DNA of 64,000 nucleotides from Tetrastigma voinierianum (lineage: Eukaryota; Streptophyta; Magnoliopsida; Vitales; Vitaceae), in NCBI GenBank assembly GCA_016808115.1, contig JAEQBH010001513.1:806001-870000 (forward strand), written 5' to 3'. The notes under the pieces are model-generated. The model ran no database searches, was not told where the DNA came from, and saw nothing but the letters and a program-made list of their open reading frames with translations. The position numbers and the translations under genes are program-made. Shown one piece after another: positions 58,801-64,000 of this stretch. Position 1 is the first letter of the stretch. Each line of letters begins with the position of its first letter.

Positions 58801-60456
58801 TTCCTTCACCTGCTCAGCAGTAGCACTTCAGATGCCCGCTGCTCGTGATGCCTTCTTTTTGCCTCTTAGTGCATGGGAAATGGAGGAGGCATACTTCTCT
58901 TTTATTGAATTCTTAATGAATATGTGCCTGGCCCACTTCCTTCTCTTCCTCTCGGTCTCAAGAAGTGTGTGCTTGTGTGCACCGGTCAACCCCGTTTTCC
59001 ACTTCTCAAAGTGACCACCGCTTACTCATATCCATCCCTGTATGGATGCTTCAACCTATCTCACGGACTCCCGGGATTGGGCTGAGTTTCAGTGGAATCT
59101 TCCTTTCTCCCGCACTCCAACAGATCGGGTAATTCGGTGATGGAGCATCTCAGATTATCTATTTTCTGATTGAGATCACTTTGGAGCCCATCTATCTTCT
59201 TGTTCAGGTGCGCTTTCCCACAGTGATCGACCCTTCGGGGCCAATCGCACATTGATTCCTTTTGCTCTTCCACAAAACTCACTCACCACCTTGCCTCAAT
59301 CTTACAATAGCTCGCTCGACAAGAGACGAGGTCGGGTATTGCCGTCACTGAGAGGACCCATACTCGTTGTTGTTGTTGTGCCCCGGGGAACATATGCCGG
59401 CTACCGAGGCTTCCCAAGAGAGATTCGGGGTGGTTCCTCCAGTTGGGGTTATATGTGTCGCTTACACGGCATCACCGATAATTATTTCGCCCACAACATT
59501 TACATGTTCATGCATCAACCTCACCGAGGGAGAAATTGGATGCTCTCCCTGCGACCAAAGTGGATTGGCAATTAAAGAAGCATGGTTTGGTCCTGCGGAA
59601 GGGACTTCGCCACTGCCCGACCTCATGTAGCCTTTTTTCCTTCCAGCTCTTTCCACCCTCCTAGCCAAGATGGATAACTTGAAGCCTCTTACTCACATCC
59701 TCCTCGCAAGTGAATAGATGCCCCCCTTTGGTTTGTCGAGGGTCTCATTGTCCGCTCCCCGGGACGGTGAGCCCGCCCCCAAGCCTCTCGATGTCTCACT
59801 ACATAGGTCGAGGAACCATGGCCTAATCCTATTTGCTTAGGAAGTCCCCTCCACACACATGGTCTCTAATGGGGGCTTGCTTCATGGCAGGGACATTCCA
59901 TCATAAAAAATTATTCACCAAAGATCCACGTGTGACAACCATGATGTGGGCATGCACTCCGAGGGTTTCCATGTATCTTCTCCTGAAGATTGGTGTAAAA
60001 TTTCATCATTTCGACAGAAAGGTGTAGATTTGTCTCTTCAAATTATTGGTCTTTGCGGTGCATCGAAGAATTTCTTCAAGAATTCTCATTACATTCCGCC
60101 AATTCCCCGATGGTTCTGTAGACTCAATGAATAGTTTTTCATATTTCTCGCTTTGTCTTTGAGGGTCGGGAAGACTCTTTTAGCTTTAGTAGCTCCATGT
60201 CGATGGCACCCTCTTTGAAAGTGGTGCATACTTCCTCAAACTCCCTAATATGGTTGTAGGGATTCTCATTTTCCATACCATGAAAGGTTGGGAGCAGGGG
60301 CACTAGGTAGGGTCTCACAGGCACTTCCTCAGCAGGGGGAATTATGCATGAGGGTGCACTCACCCTGGGTGGGTGTATGTGATCCCTCATAGATAGATAG
60401 GCATTAGGGTTTCTTTGAAAACCCCACTGACCAGCATCACCCACCAAAGAGTCCAC
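58801..60456 (-). pseudogene. Athila-2 gag
   Basis: Starts at about 60456 (M-D-S-L-V-G-D-A-G) with D-H-I-H-P-P-R-V-S-A-P-S and P-L-L-P-T-F-H-G-M-E-N-E-N-P-Y-N-H-I-R-E-F-E, colinear with Athila-1 gag at 49292-49540. Further on, frames change often; N-Q-K-I-D near 59140-59170 is a coiled-coil-type segment. The zinc knuckle region (near 59540) is not intact. Dense indels. Confidence 0.8.
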
Positions 60457-60765
60457 TTATTATAGAGAGATGACCAGTCACCCACAGGACTGCCTTCTAA
60501 CTTCATAGTGTTCCTATCCCAGGATTGCATAAAGTCCTATGAAAACAGCACACAAGACAAAACATTGCCACAAACATTGTGGCTACCGCTAAGAAATGTT
60601 ATCAAGTAATAAAAATTAAACAAGAAGTTTTAGTATGGATGAATCAACCTAGCAAAGGGAACTCGCTTAGGGGAAATAAAAGTAAAAGAAAAAGTGTTCG
60701 ATCACCAATACTTGTGATGAGGATCACAAGTTTATCAACAATTCATCACTTCAGACTAAGGCACC
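60457..60765 (-). other. Athila-2 5' leader
   Basis: Non-coding between PBS and gag; ends with cttgtgatgaggatcacaag near 60710-60730, an almost perfect palindromic word, also hinted at in Athila-1. Confidence 0.6.
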
Positions 60766-60784
60766 ATCCCTCGCAACGACGCCA
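60766..60784 (-). other. Athila-2 primer binding site (tRNA-Asp type)
   Basis: Minus strand tggcgtcgttgcgagggat, differing at a few positions from TGGCGCCGTTGCCGGGGAT; two bases from the LTR end. Confidence 0.88.
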
Positions 60785-60786
60785 TT

Positions 60787-62272
60787 TGATTCGTACACAA
60801 GCAGGCTATAGGAATCAATGCACTTGTATTTAGGTCCTACCGCCGTAGCGAGGCTACCGCAGATAAGGGTATAGGGTCGAAGACGGGGATGAGTTTTCTT
60901 CGTGAAATGAGAAGTGCAGTTGAGTTGAAAATGGTATTTCTCTTTGGATTTTGAGTTTTGTTCAAAAATAGTGGGTTGGATGGTTGTAAACCGCAAATAA
61001 ACTAAAGGAAAATTTAGAAAAGAAGACTCCTTGAAGTCTTGGGTCACTGGATTGGATTTTTAAGGTGTATTCATGCCCTCGGGTTTGTTTCTCGCTTGGG
61101 GGATAATGACCCTATAGTCGCTTCCCAAACCGAACCTTGATTCACACTCAAAACCTAAACCTAAATTACTCCCTCATGAGACATGGCATTCAAGTGAGCA
61201 TTCAAGTCCCTAACAAGGTGCATATGGCCTCAAAAGGCAACCCACTTCAAGAACTTAATAGGAGACAACTAAGTGGGATGATAGTGGATCTAAGATTAAG
61301 CATCCACCAACCACAAAGTCGGCTAAATACACATCGGGTGAGGTCGGATCTAGGAGAAGGTTTCAACCTAGTAGAGATGCAGGAGCTTAAAATGCTCATA
61401 AATGCAGTGTGATAAAATGATGTGGCATGAAAACTTACATACAAACCTCCACTAGCAACCCTCCTCTTCTCGCGAGGCTTTAGCTGCCATTACCTGCTCA
61501 CATCACCAAGGTATTATGTTTGGCTGCTTAGAAAATGAAAAAAAAAATTAAAAATGAAGAAGAAAAAGAAAAGCGGAGAACTTACGTTGCTCAGATTTCC
61601 CCACTCGCTAAAAAAGTTCAAAAGTTCCAAAGTTACAATTCTCCCAAACATTGGAGCTTATATAGAGATTTTCTTAGGGTAAAATACCAGTATGCCCTCA
61701 AAAAGCATTAGACAAAGAGGGTAAAAATGGAAGAAAAAAAAGGAGAAAAGAAAATCAAAAAGTCAACAAGGGAGGAGAGAGGGGATTTTCATTGACATGA
61801 AGTTGGCAATGCCAAAATTGGCACCCAATGCCAAAAATTCACACCAGGTGCTAAACCGCACTATGCGGGGGTGGTATCAGCACCGCAGCTGCATCGCACT
61901 GGGCAGCCAAACTGGCACCAATGCCACTTTCGAGATAGTGCGGATTTTGGCACCCCGGTGTGAATTTTCTTCTCGCTCTCGTTTTCTTCCATTCTCTTCT
62001 CAAGCCTCCTGTTCTCTCAGTCTCTCTCGCTCCTCTGCTCTTCTAAGTTGCAATATGGCTTTGAACTCGGCTTGGATTCATCGTGTTCAGCTCGTCTCTC
62101 ACCCGCGTCCAAGATGGAAAAAGGTTTGACCTACAAAAGTACCAAAACACCTACAAAATGCTGTTAGTAACACACATTATCATTATGCCAATTAAGATTT
62201 GAATGATTAGTACCTAAAAAGTGCCTAAACCTACGATGAATAGGCCCTCAAAAGAGCACTTTCAATTAATCA
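60787..62272 (-). repeat. 5' LTR of Athila-2
   Basis: Plus view starts tgattcgtacacaagcaggc and ends ttcaattaatca at 62272. Followed by GTTCT, the right target duplication. Confidence 0.92.
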
Positions 62273-62851
62273 GTTCTCTAATTAGTGAAATGGTATAGTG
62301 TATGGATACCTTTTACATCTTTGACAAGTTCAGATTTCAAACTAATGGCTAAACTATGTTATAAAATGATGCAAAAATTAATAATTATACATTGATCTAT
62401 TTCCCAGTGTTAACTTTACTTAATGACCTCTCCAATCCAATTCATTTTGATTTTTTTTTTTTCATAGTTATAGAATTTTAAATTAGTCATTCTTTCTTTA
62501 GTTTAAACAAATCAAAATTTTTTTAGTTCAAATTGTAAGGATCTTGAGTAGTTGGGGTAATTGATCTTTAGATTTCTCAACAATCCTAGTGGGAATGATA
62601 CTTGGACTTATTTTTAATTCATTTTATTACTTGTATGGCCTATGCACTTGTAGAAAATTTCATTTAGACTAAAAACTACAAAATTTTATATAGATAAAAG
62701 ATTTACACATTGAAAAGAATAGTGACGCTGAAGATTTTGGTTTATATAGAAAATGTTATAAATCAATGCTTTTGTTCCATTGCTCAGATTCTAAACAACT
62801 TTCCCATAGCAGTGTAAAGAACAAATCATTTGGTTTTAACCTGCCTATACA
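62273..62851 (+). repeat. Athila-3 5' LTR, right part (U5)
   Basis: Ends ctgcctataca, seven bases before a PBS. The phrase atacttggacttatttttaa, then acttgtatggcctatgcact near 62588-62650, is the kind of U5 wording seen in Athila-type LTRs. AT-rich, no ORF. Confidence 0.65.
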
Positions 62852-62858
62852 AATTTTT

Positions 62859-62877
62859 TAGCGCTGTTGTCGGGGAT
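62859..62877 (+). other. Athila-3 primer binding site, three transitions
   Basis: tagcgctgttgtcggggat aligns to TGGCGCCGTTGCCGGGGAT with G-to-A, C-to-T and C-to-T changes only. It lies on the plus strand, opposite to Athila-1 and Athila-2. Confidence 0.8.
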
Positions 62878-63266
62878 TGAAAGAAGAATTTAAATATCAA
62901 TATTCCAACCTAAGAGAGAATTGCTAATTTTGACATTTTTCTCTGTTTTATCAAAAATTTCAGAAAATTTACAAAAATAGTTTTAACTACAGTAGCTAAG
63001 TATCCTACTGAAAATGTTTTATGAGCTTATAATGATATAGTTGTTTTCAACTTATATCATTTGATCTTAATGTGTTTCCATTCCAGGAAGATATTTACAT
63101 GCATAGAAAACTAGAAGCATAATTATTGCCTTTGGACATAGAATTTGAGAAGACACTGAGAAATCTGAAGAAAGTTCGAAGTGCTAAATAAGTAGTTATG
63201 GGAACATAGAGAGAAATACAACAAAACACTCAAGTAAAAGCAACAACAGAAAGGCCTTAAAGGCAA
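62878..63266 (+). other. Athila-3 leader
   Basis: AT-rich non-coding leader between PBS and gag; no feature recognised. Confidence 0.6.
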
Positions 63267-64000
63267 ATGCCTATGGAGGATTTTTGGAGCCCTGTCATTA
63301 GAGATGAATACTCTGCTATTAGACAACCTGCTATAGAGGCCAACAACTTTGAGTTAAAGCCAGCTTTGATCACAATGGTGCCACAACATAAATATAGTGG
63401 CCATCCTAGTGAAGACCCCAATAAGCATATGAGAAGATTTATGAGGATGGAAAATACAATAAAGCTGAATGGGGTGAGACCTGAGGTGATCAAGCTGCAA
63501 CTTTTCCTTTTTTCACTAAGAGATGTGGCATCCACTTGGATTGAATCACTGCGTTATGGATCAGTGAACAATTGGGAAGAGTTGGTGAAGGCTTACATGA
63601 ATAGATTCTTCCCTCTTGCCCTCACTTTAGAAAATATAGGGTAAATCCTAGTGTTTAAATAAGAAGAGGATGAACATCTCTATAATGCATGGGAGAGATA
63701 TAAGAGATTGCTGAAAAGACGCCTAATGCATGGAATAGATTTTGGACCAAATCCGTGGACATCTTTACCACTCTTCAATGAACTACACCCAAAGGTATAA
63801 TCGACGCACTGCCAGGAGCATTCAAGAGGAAGAGTGCTGAAGAGGCAAGACGATTGATTGAAGATCTAGTAAAAAGCAACTACAAAGCTCCATCTAAGAC
63901 TTCAGGGAATAGAAACAGACTGAAAGGAAGTGGGGTGATAGAGCTGAACAGGATGACTACCATAGAAGCCAAACTTGATGCATTGATGAACAAGCTAGGA
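63180..64000 (+). pseudogene. Athila-3 gag, runs off the right edge
   Basis: 125-codon ORF 63267-63644 with a PF03732-like retrotransposon gag core: P-S-E-D-P-N-K-H-M-R-R-F, then V-I-K-L-Q-L-F-L-F-S-L-R-D-V-A-S-T-W-I, then W-E-E-L-V-K-A-Y-M-N-R-F-F-P. A slip near 63640-63655 leads to E-D-E-H-L-Y-N-A-W-E-R-Y-K-R-L-L (63661-63712) and M-H-G-I-D-F; then another slip, and A-R-R-L-I-E-D-L-V-K-S-N-Y and M-T-T-I-E-A-K-L-D-A-L-M-N-K-L to the end. The ATG at 63267 is inside a longer reading; the true start may be earlier. Confidence 0.82.

Larger units (their letters stand above)
55146..62272 (-). mobile_element. Athila-2: internally deleted Athila element
   Basis: 7127 bp with LTRs of 1392 bp (55146-56537) and 1486 bp (60787-62272), flanked by perfect GTTCT (55141-55145 and 62273-62277). 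Minus-strand order: PBS, gag, protease, then directly the last codons of integrase, then 3' UTR and PPT. RT, RNase H, most of integrase and the third ORF are absent. The internal region is about 4.2 kb, far less than in Athila-1. It is a non-autonomous deletion derivative of a relative of Athila-1. Confidence 0.92.

Overview
The window looks like pericentromeric or other repeat-rich heterochromatin of a flowering plant. It contains no host gene, tRNA, rRNA or CRISPR array that I can support. Every stretch I can assign belongs to an LTR retrotransposon of the plant lineages Tekay (chromovirus), Athila, Tat or Ty1/copia. The Tekay pol wording resembles copies I associate with Malvaceae-type eudicots; that placement is an impression only.

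Layout. (1) 1-11540, minus strand: most of a Tat-lineage Ty3/gypsy element. From right to left it has a 5' LTR (10814-11540), PBS, gag, protease, RT, RNase H, integrase, two tandem arrays (about 97 bp and 54 bp units) and, on the opposite strand, the Tat additional ORF. Its 3' LTR lies left of the window. (2) 11541-54107, plus strand: Tekay-1, whose 5' LTR was broken by the Tat element. A minus-strand Tekay solo LTR (13769-16592) sits in its gag/protease junction, and its 3' LTR is split by Athila-1. (3) 22043-53663, minus strand: Athila-1, which itself hosts a Ty1/copia element (23520-31949) in its 3' UTR, a second Tekay (Tekay-2, 37369-46399, plus strand) in its RT codons, and a Tekay solo LTR (50319-52832) in its 5' LTR. 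(4) 54108-64000, plus strand: a third Athila-like element (Athila-3) made of 5' LTR, PBS and gag running off the right edge. Its LTR is split by a deleted minus-strand Athila (Athila-2, 55146-62272).

The nest is three levels deep inside the window, and four if Tekay-1 sits in the Athila-3 LTR. Target-site duplications confirm several joins: GGTGC around Tekay-2, GTTAG around the 50.3 kb solo LTR and GTTCT around Athila-2 are perfect. AAAAG/AAAAT around copia is 4 of 5. Athila-1 has CGAAT/TGAGT, which is 3 of 5 with two transitions, and the sister Tekay LTR still shows the unfilled TGAGT site.

All coding regions are decayed by stops and frameshifts. Three of the RTs have lost an aspartate of the catalytic pair, each in a different way. 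Tekay-2 has lost gag and the protease active site; Athila-2 has lost RT, RNase H and most of integrase. The many single-base frame slips, densest in 1-11540, could be age or assembly error. The less ordinary items are the Tat 3'-UTR arrays next to an antisense ORF, the deletion derivatives with clean domain fusions, and a purine tract inside Tekay-1 RNase H. I found no evidence of a wholly new biological system.
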